A stretch of 64,000 bases of DNA from Hemerocallis citrina (GCA_017893485.1 CM030360.1:19467708-19531707), one strand, 5' to 3'; numbered from the stretch's first letter, positions 11,890 through 25,856 are shown. Notes: generated by a model from the sequence alone, not told the origin. Numbers and translations are program-made.

Positions 11890-14363
11890 TGTCACGCTCT
11901 GCTTCCCAAAATACGGGAATACGAGTCCGTGACGAAGGCCCAGCAAATGATATTAACATCATCCATAAGCTGTACCAGTCTTAACTCAACAACATGAAAT
12001 GAAATAATCATAACCACGCAGAAAAATATAATCACATAAACAGAATAAAATCCAATAACCAAATCTGGGATACAGGAACTTACCAAATGGTTAGAGAATA
12101 TGCAATGCAATAACAGTTCGATGAGTTCCTTTCAGTTACCTATCACTGTACCTGAATGACAATTCAAAAGAAGGAGGAAGAGAACCCGTTAGAGCAAGCT
12201 TCGGGTGACAAGTAGTAGGAAGCAGTAAAATAGAAAATAAAGCGCTATATAATAAGAACAGAAATTGGAACGATATTGGAGTCAATAAATGATAAACGGT
12301 AACAAAATCAAAAGTTGATAATCAATAATTCAGAAATCAGGAATCAATGTTAATAACTAGTATTCAGTATTAGTGTCGATGTTCAATGTTCATTTATGTC
12401 TATAAGTCTATTATTCGTTTTGATCCTAACTAATACACGTACTACTGTGTCCCATACTACAGATTCGGTGCATACAAAACAGTGTTCATTTTAGACATCG
12501 CGGTGAGATATACAGAGCATGTACTCGGTATAACAAGATAACAAGATAACAAGTTCAATTCTCCACCTTCCATGTCAATATTCCATGTAAACAAGAAGGG
12601 CCCTACTGAGTACATTTTCTGAGATTATCCACTACTAAGTCAACCCTTATTAACCCCGGCTTGTTTAATATTTTATTAACAATCAGTTATGAACATGCAT
12701 GTGATCAATATGGACGATGGTATCAATACTCATGCAACAGGTAAAATCGATGAGATCGGTAGCACTAGTACAATTTCAAGATGATATCAAGACTATACAA
12801 TACATGAAACATACATGGTCCAATTTATTAAATATGGAAAATACGGTTTATATTTAAAATATAACAATATGTGGACTAAGTGTACTACAATTTCAATATG
12901 CAATTTTTTAAGTTTCTGTGTCAGAAATCGGGTTGAAACCTCAGTACAAAATCAAGCAAATGACAAGGCAGTATATGAATGTTCCATAGTACAATAAATT
13001 TACATTTAAGTTTGAAGTCAACAATAACAGCACGTTGAGAAGACTATGAATCAGTAACATGGTACAATAAATAAACAATGGAGTTCAATTAGATATGATG
13101 TTCAAATTGATTACTACTTGCTGGATTTGAATGAGTGTTTTCTTGAACTAGAAACAATAAAAATAAGTTCAAGAGACGCTTGCCTATTAGGAGATGAGTC
13201 TAAATATAAATGAGAGAATAACGGGATCAGAATCCCGTTGGCGGCACGTGCACTCACAACGGCAACTCCGCAATTACACAGCAAAAACAAAAGAGCACTC
13301 AACAGCAACAGCTCCCACAGTAAAATGACAACAGCTAAACATCAAATCCCAATAGCAAAACAGCAGCACACAACACAACCAACAGCGACATCCCAAGATC
13401 AACCCAAACACCAAACACCAATCACGATCCCCTACTCCACAACAGCAAACACAATACAAACCAATCTCCTACTCCACAATAGCAAAACATCACAACAAAC
13501 CAAATAGCAACCCAATAACCCAACTCCTCCTCTTCTTCTTCACAGTGACACAGAGAGAGAGAGAGTGAGAGAGAGCGATGGCGAGAGAGGGAACGACGAT
13601 CGGTCGTGGGCAGCGCGACTGGGTGGTGACAAGCGATGGGAGGTAGCTGAGGTGGTCGTAACGGTGGAGCGATGGCAGGATGAAGGCAGTTGTGGTGGGG
13701 CACTGGCGATGGAGGCTTGGTCGTCGAAGAGGCTGAGAGGAGTAGCGACGAAGGTGGGCTTCGGCATGGTGGTGATGGCTAGGCAGGGCAGTGACTTCGA
13801 TGAAAGGCGATCAGAGGTTGTGGGGGACAGCGGAGAGGGCGAGGTGTGGTTGCGACTCGGGTGAACGGGGAGATGCTCGGTGGTGATCTCTGTTGGGTTT
13901 GGGAAACAGAGGGGGAGAGATAGAGGAACAGGGAGAGAGAATGGGATAGGAGAGAAAGAGTAAAGAAAATGGGGTTTTAATTAATAGAATAATATTAATA
14001 TTGGGTAGTTGGAGATAGTGGGGGTTGTAGTTAGGGGAACGTGCAAAGTGGGGGAATGTGAAGAGATTTGTATACAGGTGAGTGTATTGGATTGATCTGT
14101 ACAAATATAGATGGGTACTGGGTTTGGATCCAATAATATGCGGGTTTGGGTTTAGGGTTAGAGTCCAATAGGAGATGGGCTTGGGTAGATAATAGTATGG
14201 GCTTGGAGATGGATTGAGCTAATAATAGATAACAAGGATAGCAATAATAATAAATTACAACAGAAGGCCCACAACAAGACCAAAACCCAAAATACATTAA
14301 AATAGAAAAGGGAACACTACAAAAAATACAAGAAAACCCATACAACCGAAAACAGGGGTTACA
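11890..14363 (-). repeat. 5' LTR (copy A) of a minus-strand Gypsy element
   Basis: 2474 bp reading on the - strand from TGTAACCCCTG (14363) to GAGCGTGACA (11890), directly followed by a primer-binding site. It is related to LTR copies B and C. It shares their features: TATA region near a TATACAGG word, a (GA)n run near 13555-13577, and the AATAACGGGATCAGAATCCC block at 13216. No matching 3' LTR is present, so the element is truncated and target duplication cannot be tested. Confidence 0.75.
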
Positions 14364-16857
14364 GGCTCCCCTTGTAGCTACTCCCCTGACTGGGAAAAAT
14401 GAGGGTACAACTGGTTTGGAATCCATACCTTCTAAGTTATAGTCTCCCTATCTACTTGCCCACAGTTAGATAGCAGCTTGACTCACATGATGATATGCTC
14501 CCACAACTTGTTGGTACTTAGACAATGGGCTCAGAGACCTCAATCGTGGCAAAAAAAACCACTCCAAGCAAACTTGTGAGCAAGTCAAGTTTGGAGTCCA
14601 AGCCGCCACTCGAGAAAACCCCTACAACTTGTTACCTCCATCAAACAACAATTATGAGTCTAGCCACTCCTATAGAGCTTCTCCCAAAACTTGCTCAACT
14701 CTCAGCAAGTCCAGAGTCCACCTCTCCTCTGGAGCTGCTCCTAAAGCTCGCTGAATCCAAGCAGCAAGTTCGGAGTCCACCTCTCCTCTAGAGCTTCTCC
14801 CAAAACTCATTTAACTATCAACAAGTTTGGAGTCCACATTCCCTCTAGAACTTCTCCCACAGCTCACTAACACTCAAATGGCAAGCTCAGAGTCCACCAC
14901 ATCCGCTAGGACTACCTCTACAACTTGTCAACTAGAAAGCACTAAGTCTGAAGTCTATATCTTCACTAGAGCTGCTCTCCTAACTTACGAACTCATAGCA
15001 CGAGCTGCAACACCAAGAGAGCAAGAGTCGAGACAAAAATGCTTGGAAAATCCATATCAACCCTCTAGTATAGGCACTTAGCTCATCGGGAGTGAAGCTT
15101 CTCTTCATAGCTCCTCGTGGGCAAAGCTCCTATTCATAGCTCCTCAGCGGCAAAAGCCCATCTTTGTCCCTCCTCAGGGAAAAGCCCGTCGTCCAAGCTC
15201 CTTTCAACAACTCATTCACCCTAAATGATGAGTTCGGTACTCTGCTCGCCTCCCGAGTGACCTTCTTATTCCACAACGAGTTCAAAGCTCAACTCATTCC
15301 TAGAGCTTCTCCCTAAACTCGCTTCCTAAATGTCTCTCTCCTAGAGCCCGATGATATTCTTTAACTTTCTCGCTTCTCGAGTGGGCATCTTTGCCAACAG
15401 CTAGTTTGGATCCCAACTTGTCTAGCGGTGCTCCCCAAACTCACCTACTGAACGGCTCTCCCCTAGAGTCGGATAAGGTCCTTCATCCCGCTTGCCTCTT
15501 GAGCGGTCTGCTTCTTCCACAAGCGAGTTCGAAGCTCAACTCATTTTAGAACTGCTTCTTATACTCGCTTCTTGTACGGCTCCTCCCAAGAGTCTTACAA
15601 AGCCCTTTTCCATAGCTCATTCATGGCGGAGCTCTTCTTCTTAGCCCACCGGGACCAAAGCTTCTCTTCGTAGCTCCCTGGGGGTGAAATTCTTCTTCAT
15701 AGATCCCCTGCACAGAAGCTCTTCTCAACTTCACAGAGGCAAATGCATGTTATGACCCTTAAAACAGATGATTCCTTAGCTGACTTCTGAAGAGGAAGTG
15801 TAGATCTTCGAGTCACCTTCAAAATAAAGGGTCACACGTTCCAATCGGATATTTTTAGCACCGAGAAAGTTCGTTATACTACAGCTATAGAGTAGAAAAA
15901 CTAGGTTAAAAATAAATAAATTTGGACCTTTGATGATGGGAAATCCCATAAAAAACAAAAAAAGTAGAGAGGAAGAAAGTGGGGAAAATGACAGCATCAT
16001 GGCAAAGCCCATCAAAAAAAGGGGAAAGAAAAGCCCAAAGGCCCAAGAAGGAAAATAAAAAGAAAAAAAACAAGGCGGGGCAAGTGACATGTGTCGCCAC
16101 CAGAGAAGAAGAAGAAGAAGAAAAATTAATTTGACCGGTCAATGCTAATGTGGCGCCAAATCCGGCACCACACTGGGTAACAGTGAAACCGGGTAACACG
16201 TGTGTGAGGTACAACGTGGGCCATCCGATCTCCTCAATCAGCGTGCTTATGATGATCTAAGGCTCAGATCTCCTCATGTGTGTACCCGACACTTTGCACT
16301 TGGTAAGGGTGGCACCGAGCAAGGGGAGGGGGGGGGGAGATCTCCACCATCCGATCTCCTCCGCATGCGAGCATGCCAGCGATTGACATCTCTGATCTGG
16401 CCACATCATCAGGTATTGTTTTAATTCCTTTATTTAATTATTAAACTAAATTAATTATTTAAAAATTATGAAAAAATAATTAAAATTTTGAATTAATTTA
16501 TTAAAAGTTCTAAAAATAATTATTAATTTGGAAAATATTTTAAAATTTTGAAAAAGTAATTATAAATTGAGAATAATCAATTAAAATTTTGAAAATTAAT
16601 TAAAAATTAGGAAATTGAATAAATATTTTGAAAAATCATTAAAAATTGAAAAAGAATCAGAGAAATCCGGAAAAGTAAAAAAAGTCCAGAAAATTCTAAA
16701 AATAATTATTGGTATTTTATTTACTCAGAATAACACCGTTACACTCCGAGCAAGATTCAAACGTCTTCAAAAACTCTGATAAGTTCTATAAACATTAAAA
16801 ACGTATGAACTACTCCTCAAAGGCTGTAAAATTTAGTCTTCAGAAATGGGGGGCTTG
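14364..16857 (+). other. 3' untranslated region of element I with degenerate repeats
   Basis: No gene. Between about 14550 and 15000 there are imperfect tandem units of roughly 70-80 bp built from GAGCTTCTCCCAAAACTCG and AGTCCACCTCTCCTC-like words; 15080-15760 repeats GCTCCTC/GGCAAAGCTC words. Such repeats before the 3' LTR are characteristic of Tat-lineage elements and correspond in position to the 113-bp array of element D. 16420-16700 is very AT-rich. A purine tract AAATGGGGGG ends just before the LTR at 16858. Confidence 0.6.
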
Positions 16858-17295
16858 TGATATGGATAAAATTAGAACCAAATCAGGACTGTTCAAACCG
16901 GACATGAATTTTAAGCTCTTAGGGGTAAAACGGTAAATTCCACCAAAAACAGGACTGTAAAAAGAAGTGAGACTCTTTCAAGCCCAGCTATCCAAAACAG
17001 ATTTGTCAAATTGGGTTGTCATAATGGCCCAACATGGAGAAGTTCATAATTATCCAAAAATCATTTTAAACTCATAATTATTCATAAAATATGGTTTAAA
17101 TCCTTATCTCTCCACCAAGAGATGATTCATAAATCTATATCTTCATGAAGAAGAAAGTAACCAACCTTATCAAAACATCGAGAAGTAGAAAAAATCAATA
17201 TCTTGAAACTGGTACCCAAAGTGACTATAAATATCCCATGACCTCCATAAGAATCAAGTAATCAATATTTTTCCACTAAAAACTTCTCATATATT
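16858..17295 (+). repeat. 3' LTR of element I, first part
   Basis: Starts TGATATGG after the polypurine tract and matches the first two thirds of the 5' LTR at 4164. It stops at ATATT, the duplicated target of the inserted LTR B. The rest resumes at 36443/36448. Confidence 0.85.
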
Positions 17296-18115
17296 TGTAA
17301 GCCCTATTTTCAGATTTTATTGTATTTTATTTTCTTTTGATTATTGTATTTAGATTCATTTGATATGGTGTGTTTTGTCTTTTCTTGGGTTCTTTTGTTC
17401 TCTCTTGATCGATCTGTGTTCTTTTGGTTGGATTCTGTTCTCTTTGTAAATTTTGCTCTTCCTATTTTGAGTTTGATTTGTTCTCCTTTGTGTTCGTCTC
17501 ATCTTATTGCATTTATTTTTCTCTTTTTGGAGCCAAAACCGTTACCCAGAACCCACATAATCTCAACCCAAAATCCTAATTCTTGATCCCCTATAAATAA
17601 TCCTATTAAACCCTAATATTTTATATTCCACTTTCTCTCTCTGTCGTTACTCTCTCTCCCCGATCCCAAAACCTATCTCTCTTTGTTTTTTTTTTCTGTT
17701 GCACCCCAAACCCAACCGAAAACCCTACTCCCGTTGCCGTTCCGATCGTCTTCCACCACCGTCACCACCTTCGTCCTCGTCGTCCCCTCATCTCCACCAT
17801 CTCACCGTCATTCGTTCACCCCCTGTCCTCGCCATAACCCAATCCACCGTGGTATTCTCGTCACCATTATCCATTGCCGTCGTCCTTCATCACCTCCGTG
17901 CACTTCACCAGTATCACCGCCGTTCCTCGCCACTCCATCGAAGTCCCTAGCATCGCCATTCGAGTCCCATAGCATTTCCGTCGTTGCTCTGTTTCCAATT
18001 GCAAAATAGAGTTTGTCGAAGTTTCGTCGAGGTTGCCGTCACCGCCGTCGCTTCCCGACCGTGGTGCCGATGTCGCTTTGCCCCTGCCCCATCACAGTCG
18101 CCGTCGAGACACCGT

Positions 18116-18150
<35 letters not shown>

Positions 18151-19430
18151 CTCTCTCCTTGCCGAGGAAGGAGATGATCACCGATTGGGCGAGCCCACTG
18201 TTCGGTGTTCGGCTGTAGCGGATCCCCTTTTGCTGTTCTGTGTTTGGGCCGATCCAGTGTGAAGGAGGCCATTCATTGGGCGAGATTGCTATTTCGTGTT
18301 CTGGGCGCATCAGATCCCGATCGTTGTCCCGTGTTCGTCCCGATCCGGTGTAAGGTTTTTCACTTGGGTTTTGCTGTTGCTGTGCTTGTTTGCTGTTGGC
18401 TCTTCGCTTGTACTTCACACGTGTTTTTGGGAGTTTTCTCCCGGGATTCTGATCCCGTTATTCTTATTAATTGTATCTGCAATTAACAGGCAAGTCTCTT
18501 CTTGAACTAATTTATTCTTTTGTTCAAGTTTATTTGATCTCCTGCATGTAGATCCCGTCCATTTCGTTATCATACTGCTTTGACAATTCCGTTAAATTTA
18601 TCGAGGGTTTACACGAGCTAACCCAACATACTTTTAACATCATGCTATATTTTTGATCTAAAATGTAGTCCCCATTGTTTCATGCATATGCACATTTAAA
18701 TAACTAGATTCATGCATATTACTGCTTGATAAATTGGACATGATAAATTGTATGTGCTAGATTGAAGTTGATCGATGTATTGATACCATGCTTGTGATAA
18801 TTGTATCTTAAACTTAGAAATTTGCATGTTGACACCTTGGATCACTTTGATTACCAATTTGCATGCTATATATGATCGTGTGATTTATTTGTTGCCTTTT
18901 TATGTTAAGTTGATTTCTTGACTGCTGGAAGTTTCACTTTGAATCAGATTTTTAACCATGCTAAGGACATAATTTGAAATAACTTGCTGAATATAAATTG
19001 TAGCCCTAGATGTCTAGATCATTCTTCTCTGGTGCAGATTTAAATTTCAATTTGTCATCTGTTAGATATCATCATTTTATTGCAACTGTGTTAGTAATTC
19101 CAGATTCATAATTTCATGCGTATCCTGCTGTTCTATATTTTAATTGACCCTGCCATCAGTAAGATAAAAATATGAAATAAATCTAGTTAGACCTAGACAT
19201 GTATAGGTATCACCCAGAATTTTTATAGATTTTATTAATGAGTTCTCTGACCTGAAATAATTAGTTGAACACAACTTACTGCATGCTGCCTGAACATAAA
19301 ACTTGTTTAGAATAGAGTTTTCACCCTAGTTTTGGTATCTTTTATATGCCTTAATTATGCTCGCTGGAACCGTGTGGAAGTATACTTTCTAGTCCTTCCG
19401 ACGGATTCAGGTTTTCTATTTTGTAGTGAC

Positions 19431-20052
19431 TGATATGGCTAAAAATGGGGGTTAATCGGAACCGTCCAAATCGGGCACGAATCTTGAAGCCCAGGGGTAA
19501 AACGGTAATTTCACCTACCAATAGGGTCTGAGATGGGTACTGGGTCTCTTCGTTAAAGACCCAATAACCCACAAACGAATCCGCTTCAATCGGGTGCAGG
19601 TTTCAACCAGCAATAAAGCCCAATCAGAGGGATAGAATTAGGGTTTCTGATTAGATCCTAATCAACGGCCCTGATTCATGCCTATCCCTCCACTGGGAAT
19701 TAGGGATTACATTCCCAATCTGTTTACAAGGAGTATATTCCTTATCAGATCACGGGGATTACATTCCTAATCTGTTCCTTAAGACGCCTATAAATACCCC
19801 CCATCCATCTCCATTAAGAGGTAATCAATCTTTCTCCAGTTTTTGCGCTCTTTCATAGTCTTCCTAGATTACTGACTTGAGCGTCGGAGGGTGCGTCGCC
19901 GGGAACAACCCCGGTGTCTCGCACTTTTTGCAGGTGTACGGCGGGAGTGACGATCAAACTCCGACGGAACAAGTACACAGGTTTACTATTCAGTTTCCCT
20001 AAGAATCCACAAATACTATCTGTTTGCCCCCACACCAAATTTAGCGGCAACA
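19431..20052 (+). repeat. 5' LTR of element D
   Basis: 622 bp, TGATATGG to GCGGCAACA, TATA box TATAAATA at 19789. The identically sized partner is at 31698-32319. About 13 substitutions, mostly transitions, separate them. Confidence 0.92.
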
Positions 20053-20054
20053 GA

Positions 20055-20070
20055 TTGGCGCCGTCTGTGG
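20055..20070 (+). other. Primer-binding site of element D
   Basis: TTGGCGCCGTCTGTGG starts two bases after the LTR end, the standard arrangement for minus-strand priming in Tat-lineage Gypsy elements. Confidence 0.8.
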
Positions 20071-20124
20071 AAAACTAACGAATAGAGACCTCCCTTCTTC
20101 CCGTTGAACAGATCTTCTCCAGCC

Positions 20125-21990
20125 ATGCCTCCTAGGAAAGTCAGATCAAGAGGGTCTAACAGAGGACCCAACCCTGATCAGCAGCAAGAAGTTCCCATCC
20201 AGCCTACCCAACAGCAAGGGCAACTTCCTCCTCCAGCGGAAGACCCGCTCCAACAGGACCTTCCTCCTCCTCCTAATCAGCCACCTCCTAAGGGTCCTAC
20301 CCTCAGAAACAACCTCTTCACCAGGACCACGTCTCCATCCATAACGCCTCTTCGGACTCTATGGCCTCCCATCATCCCCGAGCTTCTGGTCTCCACAATA
20401 CCGCCCTCCATTGGCAGAAGGATGAGGATCTGCACCGCCATCTGGATGAAAAGCGGGCCCGAGAGGGAACCTCCCGCCAACGCCGTCCGGATGAGCGGTC
20501 TCCTCGCCGCCGAGAATACAGAAGGTCCCCTATCCGAAGGGGGCGAAAAGAGTCCCCCGAGCACTACCGAAGAAGGCCACACTCTCCTGCAGGTCGGCAA
20601 TAGCCTAGGAATGATGAGGCACCCATCACCCGTGCCGAGTTCCAGCAGTTCCAAGCGACCGTCTTACAAGCTCTCAATCTCCGTCCCAACACCAATGCAC
20701 CCAAGATCCCCTCTCCTCCTCCGGTCCGAAGCCCTCGCCGACGGTCCCCATCTCCTCCTCCCGCTCCTAGCAACTCCCGGCATACTCCAAGTCCTCATCG
20801 CTCCTGGAGTTACCGTCGCCGTAGCCCTCGCTCTCCCTCGTACGAAGACGAGTCTAGAGGCTCGGCTGATTACTGTCGGAGGGACGACGTTGTATACCGC
20901 CGTCTCCATGAGATGGAGAGGTGCCTGGGCCAGTTAGACCGAGAAGAACTTAGAGGGAGAACCCTTCGTCTTAGCAGACCTCCTTTCTCCCAAACCATAG
21001 TGGATGCGCCTGGCCGATCCGCTTCAAACCTCCCCAATTTGAGACTTACTCCGGGGAGACTGACCCCGTTGATCACATCGAAAGCTTCAAGACCCTAATG
21101 CTCCTCCATCAAGCTTCCGATGCCCTCCTCTGCAAAACCTTCCCCGCAACTCTCAAGGGCCCAGCTCGAGAATGGTACTCTCGCCTTGCCCCTCCTCAAT
21201 ATTCTCCTTCGAGCAGTTCGAGACCCTCTTCGTCACCCATTTCGTAAGTAGCCGTAGAGCTGAGAAGACCAGCATCTCGCTACTGCACCTCCACCAGAAG
21301 AAGGGTGAGAAGTTGAGAGACTATGTGAAGAGGTTCACAGCTGAAGCCAGATCCATAGCATCCCTCGACCAATCGCTCGTCGCAGCAGCATTTCAGTCTA
21401 ATGTCCTCAATTCCAACCTCCGCTCCTCCCTCGCCAAGAAGCCCCCACAGAACTTCTCTGACCTCCTCTTCCGCAGTGAAAAGTACATCCGGGCCGAGGA
21501 AGCCGAGCACCGACCCAACTGGGAGGGGTCTTCCTCAGGGTTTAAGAGAAAGGGAACAGAAGAGGAAGGAGCCAAGAAGCTCCAGAAGGATAATGCCGGC
21601 CAGCGCCGACCTCCCCCCAGATTCGAGAAGTTCACTCCCCTCACCACTAATGTCTCTACCATTCTGATGGAAGTCGAAAAGGAAGGGATCATACCTCCTA
21701 CTCCGAGGATGAACACCCCTGCCAAGAAAAGATATAAAGAGAAATGGTGTCGTTATCACCGGGACCATGGGCACGACACCAATGATTGTCGCACCTTGAA
21801 GAATGAGATAGAAGCCCTTATCTAGAGGGGGCAGCTGAACAGGTTCGTAAGAAAGGACCGAGCCGAACTTCCTCCCCCACCCCGGGGGGCTAACAAGCGT
21901 CCGGAACGAGATGAGACGCCCGACTTCGAGGAAGAGCGAGTCCTCCACCTCATTCATGGGGGCCCAATGGGGGGCTCCTCAAACTCCTCT
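20125..21990 (+). pseudogene. gag of element D, broken
   Basis: Starts at ATG 20125 (MPPRKVRSRG). The N-terminal half is Pro/Gln- then Arg/Ser-rich and passes through three frames. The retrotransposon gag domain follows (about 21030-21500; HIESFKTLM and ATLKGPAREWYSRLAP are readable), then a zinc-knuckle variant WCRYHRDHGHDTNDC near 21745-21790. An in-frame TAG at 21823-21825 and frameshifts at several points stop it. Gag would coat the RNA and build the particle. It is close to the gag of element I. Confidence 0.8.
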
Positions 21991-22497
21991 CGGAAGGCAT
22001 TTATAAGAGAAGTCAACTCGGTCCGAGCAACCCCTCCTCCCAAAGGCCTCGGAGTGCCTGTCACATTCTCAGACGAAGATCTTGAAGGAGTTCGCACCCC
22101 TCATTGTAACGCACTTGTCATCAGCCTCCACATGGCGAACTTCAAAGTCGAGAGGATCCTAGTGGATAATGGCAGCTCCGTTAACATCCTCTTCCTCGCC
22201 GCTTTTAAAGGCCTAAAGCTCTCCCGAGATAGACTCAAGCCCGCCGGCTATACGCTCCATGGATTCACGGGAGTGCCAGTGACTATTGAAGGGGTGATTA
22301 CCCTCGACGTAACCGCTGGCAAAACTCCTACTACCCGAACGGAGTCAATGGACTTCATGGTCGTAGATGTCCCAGCAGCCTACAATGTCATTCTGGGTCG
22401 GCCCGGCCTAGCTGCCCTTGAAGCCGTCCCTTCCGCCTACCACCTCAAAATGAAGTTTCCCACTCGGGCCGGAGTAGGGGAAGTAAGGGGCAATTAG
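21967..22497 (+). pseudogene. Aspartic protease of element D
   Basis: This frame of 176 residues contains RILVDNGSSVNILF with the catalytic Asp in the DNGS form usual for Tat elements, then HGFTGVPVTIEG and YNVILGRPGL. It is in phase with gag across the TAG at 21823. It ends at a TAG at 22495-22497 where the family continues. The domain itself looks complete, but the polyprotein is interrupted on both sides. Confidence 0.8.
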
Positions 22498-22499
22498 GA

Positions 22500-23560
22500 A
22501 ATGGCCCGTAAGTGTTACATGACCTCTACCCTCGGACCAGTCATCTCCTTAGAAACTCTGGAAATCCCCCAAGATGCTGCTCGACCGACGTCCGAGCCGG
22601 TGGACGAATTGGAGGAAGTGCTCTTCTCTGAGTAGGACCCGACTCGCAAGTTCTTTGTTAGCAAAACCCTCCCGTCTGCCCTATGCTCGGACATTGTACA
22701 GTGCATCCGAAGGAACCAAGACCTCTTCGCTTGGTCAGCTACAAATATGCCCGGAATTTCTGAAGAGCTCTTGGTCCACCACCTTAGCGTTGTTCCGGGG
22801 TCCAAACCGGTTCAGCAGAAGAGGCGCAAGTTCGCCCCAGAGCGCCAGCTAGCTATAAAAGAGGAGGTGGACAAGCTTTTGAAGGCCCGATTCATACAAG
22901 AGGTGAACTATCCTGAGTGGTTGTCGAATGTAGTAATGGTGAAGAAGTCCAATGGGACTTGGAGGATTTGTATTGATTTTACCGACCTCAACAAGGCTTG
23001 CCCCAAGGATCCCTTCCCTCTTCCGAGTATCGACACTCTGATTGATGCAACCTCGGGACATGAGCTCCTCAGCTTCATGGACACCTTTTCAGGCTACAAT
23101 CAGATCCGGATGTTCCCTCCGGATATCCCGAAAACCTCGTTTGTAACCGACCAAGGCCTCTATTGCTACAGAGTCATGCCGTTCGGTCTGAAGAATGCAG
23201 GTGCCACATACCAACGCCTCGTCAACAAGGTTTTCTAGGCTCAGATCGGCCGTAATATGGAAGTGTATGTTGACGACATGCTTGTAAAAAGCATCTGAGG
23301 TATCGATCATGTGACCGACCTCTAGGAGGCATTCGATGTTTTGAGAAAGCACAATATGAGACTCAACCCGAACAAGTGTGCGTTCGGTGTCTTGTCAGGG
23401 AAGTTCCTCGGCTTCATGGTTAGCCAACGAGGAATTGAAGCAAACCCGGAGAAAATCAAGGCCATATTAGACATGGCCCCTCCCAAAAAATGTTAAGGAA
23501 GTTCAGAGATTAACAGGCCGCCTGGCCGCCATAGGGCGCTTTCTCTCGAAGTCCGGGGAG
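22500..23560 (+). pseudogene. Reverse transcriptase of element D, with stops
   Basis: The frame 22747-23238 carries the RT fingers and palm: WLSNVVMVKKSNGTWRICID, FTDLNKACPKDPFPLPSID, MDTFSGYNQI and VMPFGLKNAGATYQ. An in-frame TAG (23236) follows, then the catalytic YVDDML block at about 23262. Further TGA and TAG codons lie near 23297 and 23323, and a one-base shift in an A run at about 23486-23491. The catalytic Asp pair is intact, but the protein cannot be made whole. Confidence 0.85.
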
Positions 23561-25856
23561 AAATGCCTCCCTTTTCTTCAAGGCCCTCAGGGGGGCTAAA
23601 GGTTTCGAATGGGGGCAGTAGCAACAGGAGTCCTTCGACCAGCACAAGGCTTACCTCGTCAATCCCCCTCTCCTCAGCAAACCAATCTCTGGCGAACCCC
23701 TCTACCTCTACCTGGCAGCCTCCGAGCAGACCCTCAGTGCAGTTTTAGTGAGGGAAGAAGACCGGGCTCAGAAGCCCATCTACTATGTCAGCAAGGTGCT
23801 TCGGGACGCCGAGCTCCGATACCCGAAGATAGAAAAGATGGCTTATGCCCTGGTGATGGCCGCGAGAAAGCTTCGCCCGTACTTTCAGTCCCATTCGGTG
23901 GTCGTTCTTACCGACCAGCCGCTGAAGCAGGTCCTCCACAAGCCCGAGACTTCGAGTCGCCTTATGAAGTGGTCTATCGAGCTGAGCCAACACGATATAA
24001 CTTATCAGCCTCGGACCGCGATCAAGGCTCAGGCACTAGCCGAATTCATAGTTGAGAGTACTATCCCCAAGTCCAGCCAAACAGTGAAGGGACCACCCGT
24101 CTGGTCGGTTTATGTTGACGGATCCTCCTGCAATGAGGGAAGCGGGGCAGGGGTCATTCTGGCAGGCCCAGATGACTTCATCCTCCAATACTCCCTCCGT
24201 ATAAACTTCAAAGCCTCGAACAACGAAGCTGAATACGAGGCGCTCATAGCCGGCCTTGGAATGGCCCGAAATGCAGGGGCGCAACACCTCCGGATCTTTA
24301 GCGACTCCCAGCTAGTCGTCAATCAGGTCCTCGGCGAGTATGAAGCACGCGATGACAGGATGGTCAAATACTTAGCCAAAGTCAGGAGCCTCATGGCACT
24401 GTTTGAAGAGGCCCTCATCCGAAGAATCCCCCGAGAAGAAAATGCTCAGGCCGACGCCCTATCCAAATTAGCCTCCTCTTCCCTTCAAGGTCTCGAGCAG
24501 ACCGTTTTGATAGAAGTCCTTCTGAAGCCGAGCATAGAGGACGAAACTCTCGACTCTATAGAGACGTTGCCTGTCCTGCTCGAAGACAATTGGATGAAAC
24601 CCCTCGTCGAATTCTTGAAGGACGGACTCCTCCTCGAAGATCCTAAGGAAGCACGAAGAGTTAGAACCCGAGCCGAGCGTTACGCGCTAATCAGAGGTAT
24701 CCTATATAAACGCTCCTTCACACAGGTAGACGGCCGGCCCTACCTGAGGTGCCTCTCCCCCGGGCAAGCCGACTACGCCCTGCGAGAACTTCATGAGGGC
24801 ATCGGCGGGGCACATTCGAGTTCCAGAGCCCTAGCACGCAAAGTGTTGAACTACGGATATTTCTGGCCCACTCTCCTACGAGACGCTGAACAACATGTTT
24901 GGCAATGCAGCTCCTGTCAGAAGTACTCCGATATCCGACGCCTCCCACAAGCTCCACTCACTTCACTATCAAGTCCGATCCCCTTCGTAATGTGGGGGAT
25001 GGATTTACTAGGGCCGTTTCCGCCAGCTCCCGGACAGTTTAAGTTCTTAGTCATGGCGATCGACTATTTTTCAAAATGGATAGAGGCCGAGCCCCTGGCC
25101 ACGATCACCGAGAACAAGGTCGTTCAATTCTTCTGGAAGAGCGTGATCTGCCGATTTGGCATCCCCAGGGTCCTAATAGCAGACAACGGAATCCAGTTCA
25201 CTGGGGCTGCCTTCCGAGCTTTATGCGAAGACTTTGCCATCCAACATCGGTTCTCCTCCGTCTCTCATCCTCAGTCGAATGGCCAAGTCGAAAATGATAA
25301 TAGACAGATCCTCTCCGGCATTAAGAAGAGGTTAGACAAGTGTTCCAAAGGCTTGTGGGTCGATCAGCTTCCCAACGTGCTGTGGAACTACCGCACCACA
25401 AAACGGACCCCAACAGGAGAGAGCCCATTCAATATCACCTATAGGTCCGAAGCCATCATCCCCATAGAAGTCGGAATACCCTCTCCTCGTCTGATAGCTT
25501 ATGAAGAAGAGCAAAATGCCAGAGAGCTCAGAGCAAGTCCAGACCTGATAGACGAAATCCGAGAAAGAGCTGCCATACGTCAGCAAAGCTACCGAAGAAG
25601 GATCGAGTTAGCATACAACAAGAGAGTCTGCCCCACGGGCCTCAAAGAAGGGGACCTGGTCCTTCGAAAGTTGGCCATCTCGTTCCCAGGTCAGAAAAGC
25701 AAATTGGCCCCAAATTGGGAGGGACCTTACAAGATCTCCAAAGTAATCCGCCCCGGCACATACAGACTAGAAGATCTCGAAGGCAGGGAGATCCCCAGGA
25801 CTTGGAATGCTGACCATCTCTTAAAATACCAAGAGAGAACACCAACGCCTCTCTAA
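23561..25856 (+). CDS. RNase H, archaeal-type RNase H and integrase of element D
   Basis: A 702-residue open frame runs from 23748 to TAA 25854-25856 and extends upstream to an in-frame TAG near 23618, so there is no genuine start; it is the C-terminal part of pol. Residues 1-105 are the end of the RT-linked RNase H. Residues about 118-250 are a second, archaeal-type RNase H with VYVDGSS, NNEAEYEA, FSDSQL and NAQADALS, giving all four acidic positions. The integrase zinc finger (HEGIGGAHS to CSSCQ) follows. The catalytic core has Asp419 (GMDLLGPF), Asp479 (IADNG) and Glu515 (GQVEN), with 35 residues between the last two. The C-terminal part ends in RTWNADHLLKY. The two-RNase-H layout is diagnostic for the Tat lineage. 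Confidence 0.88.

Noticed and set aside
17683..18505. Several open frames of 60-108 residues in LTR B, Pro/Ser-, Arg- or Leu-rich
   Set aside because: They overlap in many frames, lie in a GC-richer part of a solo LTR with a CT repeat, and show no domain. The same holds for 13238-13864 in LTR A and 34712-35804 in LTR C.
20277..25845. Minus-strand frames opposite gag-pol of element D
   Set aside because: Mirror frames of the coding strand; no motifs, and the + strand carries clear domains.
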